In this document: positions 1 to 8,525 of the stretch, one piece after another | How positions within the stretch are numbered: the stretch's first letter is position 1 | Layout of the letters: each line of letters opens with the position of its first letter | Assembly (NCBI GenBank): GCA_009929695.1 | Contig: RZZW01000022.1 | Location: 1-55,940, forward strand | Length of the DNA stretch: 55,940 nt | Reading direction: 5' to 3' | Source: Clostridia bacterium | Lineage (GTDB): Bacteria > Bacillota > Clostridia > Oscillospirales > Ruminococcaceae | Notes under the pieces: generated by a model | What the model was told of the DNA's origin: nothing | What the model saw: the letters and a program-made list of their open reading frames with translations, nothing else | The model's database searches: none | Position numbers and translations under genes: made by a program

Positions 1-7
1 AATTGAT

Positions 8-868
8 ATGAAAGTCGCCGTGCTAAGCGGCAAGGGCGGCACAGGAAAAACACTGGTCTCTGTGAACTTAGCTGCGGCATCGAAAACATCGACCTATATA
101 GACTGCGATGTAGAAGAACCAAATGGACATCTGTTTTTTAAGCCTGAAGGAATTCAGGAAGAAGAAATATCAGTGAAAATTCCAAAGGTGAACAATGAGC
201 TATGCAATGGATGCCGAAAATGCGTTGACTTTTGTAAATTCAACGCTCTTGCCTATATCAAAGATAAGCTGATTGTCTTTGACGATGTCTGCCACTCCTG
301 CGGCGGCTGTATCTTGGTTTGCCCGGAAAGGGCACTAACGGAGAAAGAAAAGGTTATCGGAAAAGTTCAAAAAGGAGTCTCCGGCGAGGTGACGGTATGG
401 ACAGGAGTATTGAACACAGGTGAAGCTACGGGCATTCCTATCATAAAAAAGCTGCTTACCGCGAATAATCCTCAGATAGATCAGATGACTTTTATCGACT
501 GCCCTCCCGGAAGTGCCTGTATCGTAATGGAAAGCATAAAGGATGCAGATTATTGCATATTGGTAGCTGAACCTACCTTGTTTGGTGTTCACAACCTCAA
601 TATGGTATATGAGTTGGTCAAGTTATTTAATAGGTCATTCGGGGTAGTTCTTAACAAATGCTTGGAAGAAGAAAACCCGGCTGAGAAGTTCTGTTTAGAA
701 AAAGACATTAAGATATTAGGCCGGATTCCATTTGACAATGAATTGGGAATATTGAATTCGAATGCAGAAATCGTCGTAAATAAAAATGAAAAATACCGGG
801 AACTGTTTTCTTCTCTGCTTAACACGGTGACAAAGGAGGTGCAGCATGAAACAACTACTCATCCTTAG
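8..868 (+). CDS. MinD/Mrp-superfamily P-loop ATPase with two inserted [4Fe-4S] ferredoxin motifs
   Basis: Cytoplasmic P-loop ATPase of the MinD/ParA/Mrp superfamily, 286 aa. The deviant Walker A loop SGKGGTGKT is at residues 7-15. Two CxxCxxCxxxC clusters follow (Cys 66/69/72/76 and 95/98/101/105), which by family should carry two [4Fe-4S] centres. Proteins of this type are usually found in pairs and are thought to act in iron-sulfur or metallocofactor handling; no reaction is established. The next gene is a paralogue starting at 846, so the two reading frames overlap by 23 bp and are almost certainly cotranslated. The ATG at 8 gives the family N-terminus directly before the P-loop; the upstream ribosome binding site lies mostly outside the window, so promoter and operon start are not visible. 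Confidence 0.88.
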   Translation: MKVAVLSGKGGTGKTLVSVNLAAASKTSTYIDCDVEEPNGHLFFKPEGIQEEEISVKIPKVNNELCNGCRKCVDFCKFNALAYIKDKLIVFDDVCHSCGGCILVCPERALTEKEKVIGKVQKGVSGEVTVWTGVLNTGEATGIPIIKKLLTANNPQIDQMTFIDCPPGSACIVMESIKDADYCILVAEPTLFGVHNLNMVYELVKLFNRSFGVVLNKCLEEENPAEKFCLEKDIKILGRIPFDNELGILNSNAEIVVNKNEKYRELFSSLLNTVTKEVQHETTTHP

Positions 869-1721
869 CGGTAAAGGCGGCACCGGAAAGACAACCATAG
901 CAAGCGCCTTTATAAAGCTTGCTGACGCCAAGGCATATGCGGACTGTGATGTAGATGCCCCTAACCTGCACCTTATAACCGGGTGGAATGCCGAACCGGA
1001 AAGAACAGACTATTATGGGTTGCCAAAAGCGGCGATAAATCCGGAATTATGCATTGAATGCGATCAGTGCAGACAAAACTGTCGATTTGATGCTATCTCA
1101 ATAGATGAAAAATATAAAGTAGATTCTTTTGCATGTGAAGGCTGCGGCGTTTGCGAGTATGTTTGCCCGGTAGAAGCGATAACAATGGTACCGACAGTGG
1201 CCGGGGAATTGATGCTGTATTCCGATGAGAAAAAAGTGTTTTCAACAGCACAGCTCAAAATGGGCAGTGGTACCTCCGGAATGCTTGTCACCGAGGTGAA
1301 AAAACAGATGAAGTCTGCAGCAGTTGATTCTGGGCTGGCCATTATTGACGGCTCCCCCGGTATCGGCTGCCCGGTGATCGCGTCTCTGAGCGGCGTGGAT
1401 ATGGTTTTGATAGTCGCTGAACCGTCCATATCAGGTATCAGCGATATGGAGCGCATTATAAATACGGCGGCGAAATTCGCGGTCAAGGCGGCGGTATGCG
1501 TCAATAAATTTGATACTAATCTGGAAAATACCGAGCGAATCGAGATGTTTTGCAAAGAACAGGGACTTCCCTTTATCGGCAGGATACCCTTTGACTCCAA
1601 TGCGGTAAAAGCTATCAATAATGGTCAAACCATAGTAGACATAGACTGCACATCAGGAACGGCGGTTAAAGAGGTTTACCACAAGACAATGAATCTGCTT
1701 TTTGAAAAAGGTGGTGGCTAA
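846..1721 (+). CDS. Paralogous ferredoxin-containing MinD/Mrp-superfamily ATPase
   Basis: Second 291-aa P-loop ATPase with the same architecture as its upstream neighbour. The SGKGGTGKTT loop is at residues 8-17 and two [4Fe-4S] ligand sets are at Cys 69/72/75/79 and 97/100/103/107. A strong AAGGAGGTG ribosome binding site sits just upstream of the ATG, inside the end of the preceding gene. The tandem arrangement suggests the two ATPases work as a heteromer or in sequence on the same iron-sulfur substrate; that is inference from gene order. The metallo-hydrolase begins 6 bp after its stop codon. Confidence 0.88.
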   Translation: MKQLLILSGKGGTGKTTIASAFIKLADAKAYADCDVDAPNLHLITGWNAEPERTDYYGLPKAAINPELCIECDQCRQNCRFDAISIDEKYKVDSFACEGCGVCEYVCPVEAITMVPTVAGELMLYSDEKKVFSTAQLKMGSGTSGMLVTEVKKQMKSAAVDSGLAIIDGSPGIGCPVIASLSGVDMVLIVAEPSISGISDMERIINTAAKFAVKAAVCVNKFDTNLENTERIEMFCKEQGLPFIGRIPFDSNAVKAINNGQTIVDIDCTSGTAVKEVYHKTMNLLFEKGGG

Positions 1722-1726
1722 AAGTC

Positions 1727-2548
1727 ATGCTTATTAAAACTTTAGTTGAAAACACATCGATATCAAAAGACTTCGGCAGCGAGCATGGCCTTAGCCTGTA
1801 TATAGAAACAAAGAACCACAAAATATTGTTTGATGTGGGCGCAAGCGGGTTGTTTCTTCAAAATGCAGAAAAGCTTAGTGTGAGTATTGCTGATGTTGAC
1901 TTTCTTGTAATTTCGCATGGACACTATGACCATGGCGGAGGGCTAAAAACATTTTTGAAAGAAAACACAAAAGCTGAGGTATTTCTACATCGACTCGCTT
2001 TTGAAAAGCACTATGCTATCCGTAAAAATGATGAATTAGATTTTATAGGTCTTGATGAAGATCTGAAACAAAACAAACAAATTGTCCCCACTTCAGACCG
2101 ATTTTTTATCAGCAGTGGAATCCAAGTATTCTCTAATATTGCCCAACGAGAGGCGCGTCCAAAATCAAACAGTGGTTTACTCACTGAGCATAAGGGGCAA
2201 ACGATAGATGATACCTTTGCACATGAACAGAACCTCGTGGTAGAGGAAGACGGGAAAACCCTATTAGTAACTGGCTGTGCCCATAATGGCATTATAAATA
2301 TTCTTGAGCATTTTCACTCGATTAAAGGTCGAATGCCCAACTATGTGATAGGCGGATTTCATCTTTCCAGCCGCTCTGGTGGCAATGAGGACTCTGAAAT
2401 AATAGATAGAATTGGTAAATACCTAATGGGTACAAAAGCAAAGTTTTACACCTGTCATTGCACGGGCATCGAGCCTTATAAAACGCTGAAGGCTGTTATG
2501 GGTGATAGCATCGATTACCTGTCAGCAGGCAGTGAAATTACAATCTAA
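1727..2548 (+). CDS. Metallo-beta-lactamase-fold hydrolase (dihydropterin/RFA-P synthase-like)
   Basis: A 273-aa metallo-beta-lactamase-fold protein. The dinuclear metal signature HxHxDH is at residues 64-69 (SHGHYDHGGG), a later TGCAHNG block supplies the next metal ligand region, and GGFHL supplies the distal histidine. The best known relatives are annotated as dihydropterin-aminobenzene phosphate synthase-like hydrolases; the substrate here is unknown. It lies between the ferredoxin ATPases and the Mrp ATPase with gaps of 6 and 17 bp, so it belongs to the same transcription unit. The same company of ATPases, MBL hydrolase, Mrp and NifX-like protein is common in anaerobes, which points to metallocofactor or redox maintenance. 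Confidence 0.85.
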   Translation: MLIKTLVENTSISKDFGSEHGLSLYIETKNHKILFDVGASGLFLQNAEKLSVSIADVDFLVISHGHYDHGGGLKTFLKENTKAEVFLHRLAFEKHYAIRKNDELDFIGLDEDLKQNKQIVPTSDRFFISSGIQVFSNIAQREARPKSNSGLLTEHKGQTIDDTFAHEQNLVVEEDGKTLLVTGCAHNGIINILEHFHSIKGRMPNYVIGGFHLSSRSGGNEDSEIIDRIGKYLMGTKAKFYTCHCTGIEPYKTLKAVMGDSIDYLSAGSEITI

Positions 2549-2565
2549 ATAAAAGGAGCAAAATT

Positions 2566-3414
2566 ATGAGCGAAGATTGCAATCAAAGCTGTAGCAGTTG
2601 TTCGGAGGACTGCGCAGAACGAAAAGAACAAAAAACGGATTTTTCCGAGCAACTGCATGAGATGAGCAGTGTAAAAAAGGTCATCGGTGTTGTCAGCGGC
2701 AAAGGAGGAGTCGGCAAATCACTGGTAACCTCCATGCTTGCGGTTACCATGAACAGGATGAACTATCATACTGCCATTCTTGATGCGGACATTACCGGGC
2801 CTTCTATCCCGAAAGCCTTTGGTATCAAAGAAAAAGCCAAAGGCAGTGAGTTCGGACTATTCCCTGTTAAAACAAAGACCGGGATTGATATTATGTCTGT
2901 AAATTTACTTTTGGAAAACGATACTGATCCCGTTGTATGGAGAGGGCCAATTATTGCCGGTACAGTAAAGCAGTTTTGGACAGATGTAATCTGGAGCGAT
3001 GTGGATTTTATGTTCATCGATATGCCACCGGGCACCGGAGACGTTCCTCTTACGGTATTTCAATCTATTGCTGTTGATGGGATTATCGTTGTGACCTCTC
3101 CGCAGGAGCTGGTATCCATGATTGTATCAAAAGCTGTCAAGATGGCTGAGATGATGAATATCCCAATTATTGGGTTGGTGGAAAATATGTCTTACTTTAA
3201 ATGTCCTGATAACGGCAAAGATTATCAGATATTTGGCGAAAGTCACATTGAAGAAATTGCCGATAAACATAATTTAAAGGTTCTTGCTAAATTACCTATT
3301 GACCCAAAAATTTCAGCTGCATGTGACAAGGGATTGATAGAGCTTTTCGATGGGAACTGGCTTGATAGCACATCAAAATTACTGGAGGAAAGACTAGAGG
3401 AAAATATTAAGTGA
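2566..3414 (+). CDS. Mrp/NBP35-type iron-sulfur carrier ATPase
   Basis: A 282-aa Mrp/NBP35 (ApbC) family ATPase, expected to bind and transfer [4Fe-4S] clusters in the cytoplasm. An N-terminal cysteine-rich segment (Cys 5, 9, 12, 16) resembles the NBP35 N-terminal cluster. The P-loop SGKGGVGKS is at about residues 44-52, and the switch region contains DMPPGTGD. The C-terminal position that usually reads CxxC (cluster-bridging) reads CPDN here, so one expected cysteine is missing. An AAAAGGAGC ribosome binding site precedes the ATG. The stop overlaps the next gene's GTG start by 4 bp (GTGA), which indicates translational coupling. Confidence 0.9.
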   Translation: MSEDCNQSCSSCSEDCAERKEQKTDFSEQLHEMSSVKKVIGVVSGKGGVGKSLVTSMLAVTMNRMNYHTAILDADITGPSIPKAFGIKEKAKGSEFGLFPVKTKTGIDIMSVNLLLENDTDPVVWRGPIIAGTVKQFWTDVIWSDVDFMFIDMPPGTGDVPLTVFQSIAVDGIIVVTSPQELVSMIVSKAVKMAEMMNIPIIGLVENMSYFKCPDNGKDYQIFGESHIEEIADKHNLKVLAKLPIDPKISAACDKGLIELFDGNWLDSTSKLLEERLEENIK

Positions 3415-4235
3415 GTGAACATTCAAAATTAGCAAAAGACTTATTCAAGAAAGGATACAATTGTTCTCAATCGGTAGTGTTAGCATTTTGTGATGATATA
3501 GGCCTAGACTCAGAAACAGCATTGAAAATATCCTCTTCATTTGGTGGCGGAATGGGAAGATTACGAGAGGTATGTGGAGCAGTTAGTGGAATGTTTATAG
3601 TTTTAGGAATGTTAGATGGATATTCTGACCCATTAGATAGAACTGCTAAAACTGAACATTATAAGTTGATTCAGTCAATTGCAATGAAATTCAAGAATGA
3701 AAATAAATCATTCATTTGTAGAGAACTATTAGGAATATCTGATGACAGGCAAAGTCACATACCGGAAGAAAGAAACGAAGAGTATTATAAAAAACGACCC
3801 TGTGCTGAACTTGTTGAATATGCAGCAATATTATTAGATGAACACATTCAAAATAAGAAATTGGAGGAAAATAAAATGATGAAAATTGCAGTAGCAAGCG
3901 AAAATGAAATGGTGACCGAGCACTTTGGACATTGCGAAGGGTTTATGATTTTTGACACCGAAAACAATCAAATTCTTAAAAGCGAAACCATTGCTAACCC
4001 TGGACATAGACCTGGATTCTTGCCTAATTTTCTTGCCGATCATGGTGTAAATGTCATTATCAGCGGTGGTATGGGCGGAGGTGCAGTCGAGATATTTAAT
4101 GAAAGGAACATCGAGGTTATTGTCGGAGCAAAAGGTAATGCTAAGGATGCGGTAGAAGCGTACCTGCAGGGCTCCTTAAAATCCACTGGTTCCGTTTGCC
4201 ATGAACATCAGCATCATGATGAATGCGGAGAGTAA
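3411..4235 (+). CDS. Fusion: C_GCAxxG_C_C family domain + NifX/NifB-type dinitrogenase-cofactor domain
   Basis: A 274-aa protein with two domains that are normally separate genes. Residues 1-150 are a C_GCAxxG_C_C redox-family domain (GYNCSQSV at 15-22, GGGMGRLREVCGAVSG at 45-60). Residues 156-274 are a NifX/NafY-like domain (EHFGHCEGF, then a glycine-rich GGMGGG loop) ending in a His-rich tail with HEHQHH. The linker at 3862-3881 still carries a GGAGG ribosome binding site followed by ATGATG, so the second domain may also be made alone by internal initiation. The GTG start overlaps the Mrp stop. This suggests recent loss of a stop codon between two adjacent genes. Role inferred: metal-cluster carrier working with Mrp and the ferredoxin ATPases. 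Confidence 0.8.
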   Translation: MSEHSKLAKDLFKKGYNCSQSVVLAFCDDIGLDSETALKISSSFGGGMGRLREVCGAVSGMFIVLGMLDGYSDPLDRTAKTEHYKLIQSIAMKFKNENKSFICRELLGISDDRQSHIPEERNEEYYKKRPCAELVEYAAILLDEHIQNKKLEENKMMKIAVASENEMVTEHFGHCEGFMIFDTENNQILKSETIANPGHRPGFLPNFLADHGVNVIISGGMGGGAVEIFNERNIEVIVGAKGNAKDAVEAYLQGSLKSTGSVCHEHQHHDECGE

Positions 4236-4245
4236 AACTTTACTA

Positions 4246-4254
4246 CTTTCTCTC
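4246..4254. repeat. Left target-site duplication of the ISLre2 element
   Basis: CTTTCTCTC, identical to 5977-5985 on the other side of the element. Confidence 0.8.
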
Positions 4255-4288
4255 GTTAGTGTAAAATAATAGTTGGCAAAAATAAAAA

Positions 4289-4308
4289 GAAGTGGGGTTC
4301 CCCACTTC
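4289..4308. terminator. Short perfect hairpin inside the left end of the IS
   Basis: GAAGTGGGG, a TT loop, then CCCCACTTC form a 9-bp perfect stem between the left inverted repeat and the transposase start. Hairpins at this place in insertion sequences often block translation or transcription entering from outside. There is no clear U-run, so the terminator role is only a guess. Confidence 0.4.
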
Positions 4309-4365
4309 CCATCATACAAAAAATCCAGTATGCTTAGTTTACGACAAAAAGCTAAGGAGTGTTGT

Positions 4366-5818
4366 ATGATGGATATGATTTTACACGAAAATGCGATTGA
4401 TTTCAATAGTTTGGAAAGAAAAATTTATGAATATGGTTGTAATGTTGCGTGCGATTTTTTAAAAGATTGTTTTCAGAAATTGGATACAATGCTTATGAAA
4501 TCAAGGGATAAAGCAATCTATCCGCCATAAGGGTCATCGAAAAACCTGCATTAAAACATTAATGGGGGAAGTGGAGTTTTCTAGAGCAGTTTATGAGGTT
4601 ATTGGTGATGATAATAGTAAAAAGTTCATATATTTGCTTGATGAAACATTAAATTTTGACACAATTGATTTGATATCAACTAACTTGGCAGAGAAAATAG
4701 TTGAAAATGCTTGCATTACATCCTTTAAAAATACTGCTAAAAACATTTCAACGCTAACCGGTCAAAAAATAAGTCATACAGGTGCATGGAACGTAACACA
4801 GCGATTGGGTGAGAAAGTTGCAGAGCAGGAAAAAGCTATGGTTGATTTGTATAAATCTAATAAATTGCGTGGTGGCAAAGAAGTTAAATTGCTGTTTGAA
4901 GAATCGGACGGCGTTGTCATAAAACTACAGGGAAAAGACCGCAAAGCAAAAGGAAAAAACGTAGAAATGAAGGTTGCCATATCCTATGAAGGTTGGAAAA
5001 AAGTAGGAACAGACCGTTTTGAGCTTGCTTGTAAAAATGCAATGTGTGGAATTGATACAACAATAGAATTTATGAATAAAAAGGAAGCTCAAATAGCAAG
5101 TATATATAATACCGATGAAATAGAAATGCGTATATTCAATTCAGATGGAGCGAAATGGATAAAGACTCTTCATGTAGACGATACGGTGCAATTTCAGTTA
5201 GACCCATTTCATGTGCGACAGGCAGTTATACGCAAGGTTATTGATAAAAATGCAAGAGTTCAAATCAACAAGTTTTTAGATGAATTAAAGATTGACGAAA
5301 TGCTTGAATATATAGATGCAGCGGCAAATAGTATTGATGATGAAAAGCAAGAGAAAAAGCTAAGAGAATTACACGGATATTTTACAGAAAACAAAAATGG
5401 ATTAATTCCATATACCAAAAGAGGTTTGAAACTTCCGAAGGTTGCTGATGGCTTAGTATGCCGTGGCATGGGTACTTGTGAACACAATGTTGACTTAGTA
5501 GCTGCAAGGAGAATGAAACATCACGGAGCCAGCTGGAGTGTCGCAGGAGCAAACAATTTAGGCAAATTACTTGCTTTAAAAACAAGCAAAACATTAACTG
5601 AAACAATTAAAAAGTTATCACAAATAGTATTGCCAGAAAGTATGACAACGGATATAATAGAGATATTAAGCTCGGCTAAGGCACCGAAAAAAGATGGACA
5701 TGGAAATGAATTCAAGAATTGCAGTAGACCATTTGTAAATGGAAGCATGACAAGCGGTAGAAAAGCTATACTTAAAATGCTTGACTGGCAGGAAGTTTGG
5801 GATTTAACAATAAGATAG
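4366..5818 (+). pseudogene. ISLre2-family (UPF0236) transposase, frameshifted near its N-terminus
   Basis: Transposase of the ISLre2/UPF0236 family. It starts at the ATG at 4366 behind AAGGAG. The first 50 codons read normally, then one extra base near 4517-4519 causes a stop at 4528-4530. The sequence continues in the next frame with the expected family text (RHKGHRKTCIKTLMGEVEF) through to 5818. Removing one base gives an uninterrupted 483-aa protein, which is a normal family length. As read, the element makes no full transposase and could move only if supplied in trans. The family uses a single uninterrupted frame, so programmed frameshifting is unlikely. Confidence 0.8.
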
Positions 5819-5976
5819 ATGCTATCAATAGAGCGTATCGAATGGTCACGAACTTGCTTCGTGTGCATTTGATATGCATTGCGCCACCGCAGTGGTGCAT
5901 AACCTTTGATAAATTTGAAACTTTGATACAGAAATTTTGTGTGAAAAAGTTTTGCCAACGTTTACTTGACAGAAAC

Positions 5977-5985
5977 CTTTCTCTC
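5977..5985. repeat. Right target-site duplication of the ISLre2 element
   Basis: CTTTCTCTC, identical to 4246-4254. Confidence 0.8.
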
Positions 5986-5993
5986 ATATACTA

Positions 5994-6022
5994 TTGTATT
6001 TTCAGCTTTAAAAGGTTATAAT
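5994..6022 (+). promoter_or_regulatory. Probable sigma-A promoter of the PerR-type regulator operon
   Basis: TTGTAT at 5994-5999, a 17-bp spacer, then a perfect TATAAT at 6017-6022. The -10 box overlaps the left arm of the long inverted repeat at 6016-6065, as expected for a repressor operator. A second possible promoter uses TTGACA at 5966-5971, inside the IS end, with TACTAT at 5989-5994, also spaced by 17 bp. Confidence 0.6.
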
Positions 6023-6065
6023 AGATGTAATCATTACAAACCAATAATGATTACATCTATTATAA
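6016..6065. promoter_or_regulatory. Long perfect inverted repeat, likely PerR/Fur operator
   Basis: Two 21-bp arms (6016-6036 and 6045-6065) are perfectly complementary across an 8-bp spacer. The left arm begins TTATAATA, like one half of the PerR box consensus, and TGTAATCATTACA at 6026-6038 is a 6-1-6 palindrome of the Fur-box type. It overlaps the -10 box and lies 18 bp before the regulator's start, which supports autoregulation and control of the downstream rubredoxin gene. Confidence 0.65.
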
Positions 6066-6083
6066 ATTGTAGGCGGTGAGTGA

Positions 6084-6515
6084 TTGAACCTTTTATTTGA
6101 AAAGTTAAAGCAAGAATTAAAGATGAAAAACATACATGTCTCACACCAAAGGCTGAAGGTTTTGGAATACATCACCGAAAATCAATGCCATCCAACTGTA
6201 GAACAGATATTTACCGACCTTCAAAAGGAAATATCTACACTATCCAAAACAACAGTTTATAATACCCTGAGGATGTTATCATCATCAGGTTTGGTTCGAG
6301 TCGTTGCAACTGAAGATAACGAAACCAGATATGATGTTATCACTGAAAGCCATGGACACTTCAAATGTGAATCCTGTGGTATGATATATGACTTTGGTAT
6401 AAATATGGATTCTTTAACATCTAAGGATTTAAACGGCTTTAAAATTCATAACAAAAATATATATTTTAAAGGCATTTGCCAAAGATGCCTTGTAAATATA
6501 GAAGAAAACGAATGA
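6084..6515 (+). CDS. perR: PerR-like Fur-family metalloregulator
   Basis: A 143-aa Fur-family repressor with an N-terminal winged helix (TTVYNTLRMLSSSGLVR). The C-terminal metal domain has HGHFKCESCG (His 90/92, Cys 95/98) and CQRC (Cys 132/135) for the structural zinc. Residues His 36, Asp 84, His 90, His 92 and Asp 103 line up one position before the five Mn/Fe ligands of Bacillus PerR, including the aspartate that separates PerR from Fur. I therefore favour PerR, a peroxide sensor. The start chosen is TTG at 6084 after a weak GGCGGTGAG; an ATG at 6123 would remove the first helix. The downstream rubredoxin-type gene follows after 12 bp, consistent with PerR control of oxygen-defence genes. 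Confidence 0.85.
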   Translation: MNLLFEKLKQELKMKNIHVSHQRLKVLEYITENQCHPTVEQIFTDLQKEISTLSKTTVYNTLRMLSSSGLVRVVATEDNETRYDVITESHGHFKCESCGMIYDFGINMDSLTSKDLNGFKIHNKNIYFKGICQRCLVNIEENE

Positions 6516-6527
6516 GGAGGTAGTTAA

Positions 6528-7229
6528 ATGGCAAAATACATATGCTCCATTTGCGGGTTTGTCTACGACGAAGCAAAGGGCATTCCCGAAGCAGGCATTG
6601 CACCGGGAACAAAATGGGAGGAACTGCCCGAGGACTGGGTTTGTCCTCTCTGCGGTGCAACAAAAGCTGAATTTGAGAAACAAGGTGAACAAGCAATATC
6701 TACTAAAAAGAAGCTAACGCCTGTAATAGAATCAGCTGAAGATATGAAAGAGATGTCTGCACTTGAACTAAGTGCCCTTTGCACCAATCTTGCTCGTGGG
6801 TGCGAAAAACAATACAAGCCCAAGGAATCAACTCTTTTTAGAGAATTAGCAGAGCACTTTAAGTCAGCATCAGCACCTGCTAAAGATCCGTCTTTTGACA
6901 AGTTGATGGCTTTAATTGAAAAAGACTTGACAGAGGGTTTTCCGAATGCCAATGCCGCGGCATCTGATGCCAAGGATAGAGGTGCGCTCCGTGCTTTGGT
7001 ATGGAGTGAGAAGGTTACTCGGATATTAAAATCACTCTTGACTCGATATCAAAAAGAGGGCGATGCCATGCTAGAAAACACAGGCGTCTATGTCTGTACC
7101 ATATGCGGCTTTGTCTATATAGGAGATATTCTGCCGGAGGTTTGCCCTGTTTGCAAGGTGCCTAATTGGAAATTTGAAAAGATTGAGGGGAGGCAAAGTT
7201 TGAAACATCATGATGCTACACCACCGTAA
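6528..7229 (+). CDS. Rubredoxin-helical domain-rubredoxin-like fusion protein
   Basis: A 233-aa cytoplasmic redox protein. Residues 1-50 are a classical rubredoxin (CSICG and CPLCG, mononuclear iron site). Residues about 70-185 are helical and resemble a degenerate rubrerythrin-like bundle, but no ExxH di-iron motif is visible. Residues about 187-222 form a short rubrerythrin-type rubredoxin knuckle (CTICG, CPVC). Expected role: electron carrier for peroxide or superoxide reduction. A strong GAGGAGG ribosome binding site and a 12-bp gap to the PerR-like gene indicate one operon. The last 12 residues after FEKIEG look unlike the family and may be altered by the IS110-type insertion just downstream. 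Confidence 0.85.
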   Translation: MAKYICSICGFVYDEAKGIPEAGIAPGTKWEELPEDWVCPLCGATKAEFEKQGEQAISTKKKLTPVIESAEDMKEMSALELSALCTNLARGCEKQYKPKESTLFRELAEHFKSASAPAKDPSFDKLMALIEKDLTEGFPNANAAASDAKDRGALRALVWSEKVTRILKSLLTRYQKEGDAMLENTGVYVCTICGFVYIGDILPEVCPVCKVPNWKFEKIEGRQSLKHHDATPP

Positions 7230-7289
7230 AGAAGCGCAAGAGAAAACAGACCCCCCAATAGGCGGCCGAAAAAATATAATCAAAAGAAC

Positions 7290-8525
7290 TCAGGTAGAAG
7301 CGGTTACCAGATACCCCTGCCGTTGAAGAATAAAGATGGCCTGTTCTACCGAAACCTCGCGCTGAACCGGAGGTTTGTCTGACAGACGATAAAGCTCCGC
7401 GTTGTAAGGTTCGTTTTTCTTCAGGATGTTGTAGATGGCAGTCAACAGCATTCTGGCGATGGCGATAATCGCTTTCTTGTGTCCTCGCCGCTTTTTAATA
7501 GCATTGTAACGATTTCTGACTTCAGGGTGCATGTTGCTTTTGATGGCAGCTAAAGCACATTGTACAAGCAATGGCTTGATGTATGCCCCGGCCCGAGAAA
7601 TGCGAGTAGTTTTCTTTTTTCCTGCGCTTTGATCGTTCTGCGGAGTAAGTCCTGCCCAAGAGCAAAGGTGTCTCGATGTTTCAAACACGGACATATCCAC
7701 GCCGATTTCGCCGATAGTTGCAACAGCTGCAAAGGTTTTGATACCCGGAACGGTCGTGACAAGATTGATTTGTGGCAAGAACTTTTCCGCAACAGAAAGA
7801 ATCTCTGATTCGAGATTCGCTTTACAGAGCGCAAGAGAATCCATATGCGAACGGATAATGCGGAGCTTTTCAGCTTGATTTGCACACATTACACCGTCCA
7901 CGGCAGCCTGAATTTCCTCCGGCGAAGCTTTGAGATTTTTGGTGAGATACGGAGTCACATCAAACGGTTTGTTGTTTTCAAGCAACCGCGCCGTAATCGC
8001 GGAAGCTGCTTTCCCAAATACATTGGAAAAAACATCGTCCAGCTTGATGTTGGAAACTGTCAGACAGTTTTGAGCACGGTTTTTCTCGCCGGTTGTATAG
8101 CTTGTCAATTTTGTATGGTAGCGTACCAAATCCCGAAGTTGCCTGATTTCCTCCGGAGGAATAAAGCTGCCGTTGATGAGATCGTGCTTAAAACAGTCCG
8201 CTATCCACTTGGCGTCGCGCTTGTCAGTTTTCTTGCCTTTGATCGCTTTCGTATATTTCGGATGGGCAAGAACGAGATTGCAGGTTGGTTCAAGCACATT
8301 CCAGACGGGAATCCAGTATTTCCCTGTGGATTCCATGCAGACATCGCGGCAATTTTGTTGATTGAGCCAATCAGCAAGGCGACGTAGGTCGTTCGTGAAG
8401 GTGGAAAAGCGTTTGGTCTTGGAATATGTGGTGACGAGCTTTTCATCGGTCACAGCGATACAAGCCACCACAAAGGATTTGTGGACATCAATTCCGCAGC
8501 AGATGGGATAAACGATTTTAGGCAT
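7290..8525 (-). CDS. IS110-family transposase (DEDD RuvC-like N-terminus + Transposase_20)
   Basis: A 411-aa intact IS110-family recombinase. The N-terminal DEDD/RuvC-like domain shows [26 protein letters not shown] and [14 protein letters not shown]. The C-terminal Transposase_20 region shows [17 protein letters not shown], then [12 protein letters not shown]-like text ([18 protein letters not shown]) carrying the conserved serine area. The ATG at 8525 is chosen because GAGGAG lies 6 bp upstream; an in-frame ATG two codons earlier overlaps that site. The gene runs opposite to the redox genes on both sides. Members of this family use a bridge RNA from the non-coding end, so the structured stretch upstream (8526-8760) is of interest. 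Confidence 0.92.
   Translation of the reverse strand: MPKIVYPICCGIDVHKSFVVACIAVTDEKLVTTYSKTKRFSTFTNDLRRLADWLNQQNCRDVCMESTGKYWIPVWNVLEPTCNLVLAHPKYTKAIKGKKTDKRDAKWIADCFKHDLINGSFIPPEEIRQLRDLVRYHTKLTSYTTGEKNRAQNCLTVSNIKLDDVFSNVFGKAASAITARLLENNKPFDVTPYLTKNLKASPEEIQAAVDGVMCANQAEKLRIIRSHMDSLALCKANLESEILSVAEKFLPQINLVTTVPGIKTFAAVATIGEIGVDMSVFETSRHLCSWAGLTPQNDQSAGKKKTTRISRAGAYIKPLLVQCALAAIKSNMHPEVRNRYNAIKKRRGHKKAIIAIARMLLTAIYNILKKNEPYNAELYRLSDKPPVQREVSVEQAIFILQRQGYLVTAST

Larger units (their letters stand above)
4255..5976 (+). mobile_element. ISLre2-type insertion sequence with terminal inverted repeats and 9-bp target duplication
   Basis: A 1722-bp element whose ends form imperfect inverted repeats of about 27 bp (21 of 27 positions match; the inner GTTGGCAAAA is perfect at 4272-4281 and 5950-5959). 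It is flanked by an exact 9-bp direct repeat, CTTTCTCTC, at 4246-4254 and 5977-5985. A 9-bp duplication and this size fit the ISLre2 family, as does the encoded UPF0236-type transposase. It inserted 11 bp after the stop of the NifX-like gene and upstream of the PerR-type regulator, so it probably split one iron/redox module in two. Confidence 0.85.

Noticed and set aside
1064-1618. Long antisense open frames, such as this one and similar ones in GC-rich genes near 12195-12683, 13422-13649 and 44493-45191
   Set aside because: They lie wholly inside well-supported genes on the other strand, lack ribosome binding sites and show no family motifs; they come from codon bias.
4517-4530. Programmed frameshift in the ISLre2 transposase
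   Set aside because: There is no slippery heptamer or downstream structure at the site, and this family uses one continuous frame; a simple one-base insertion fits better.
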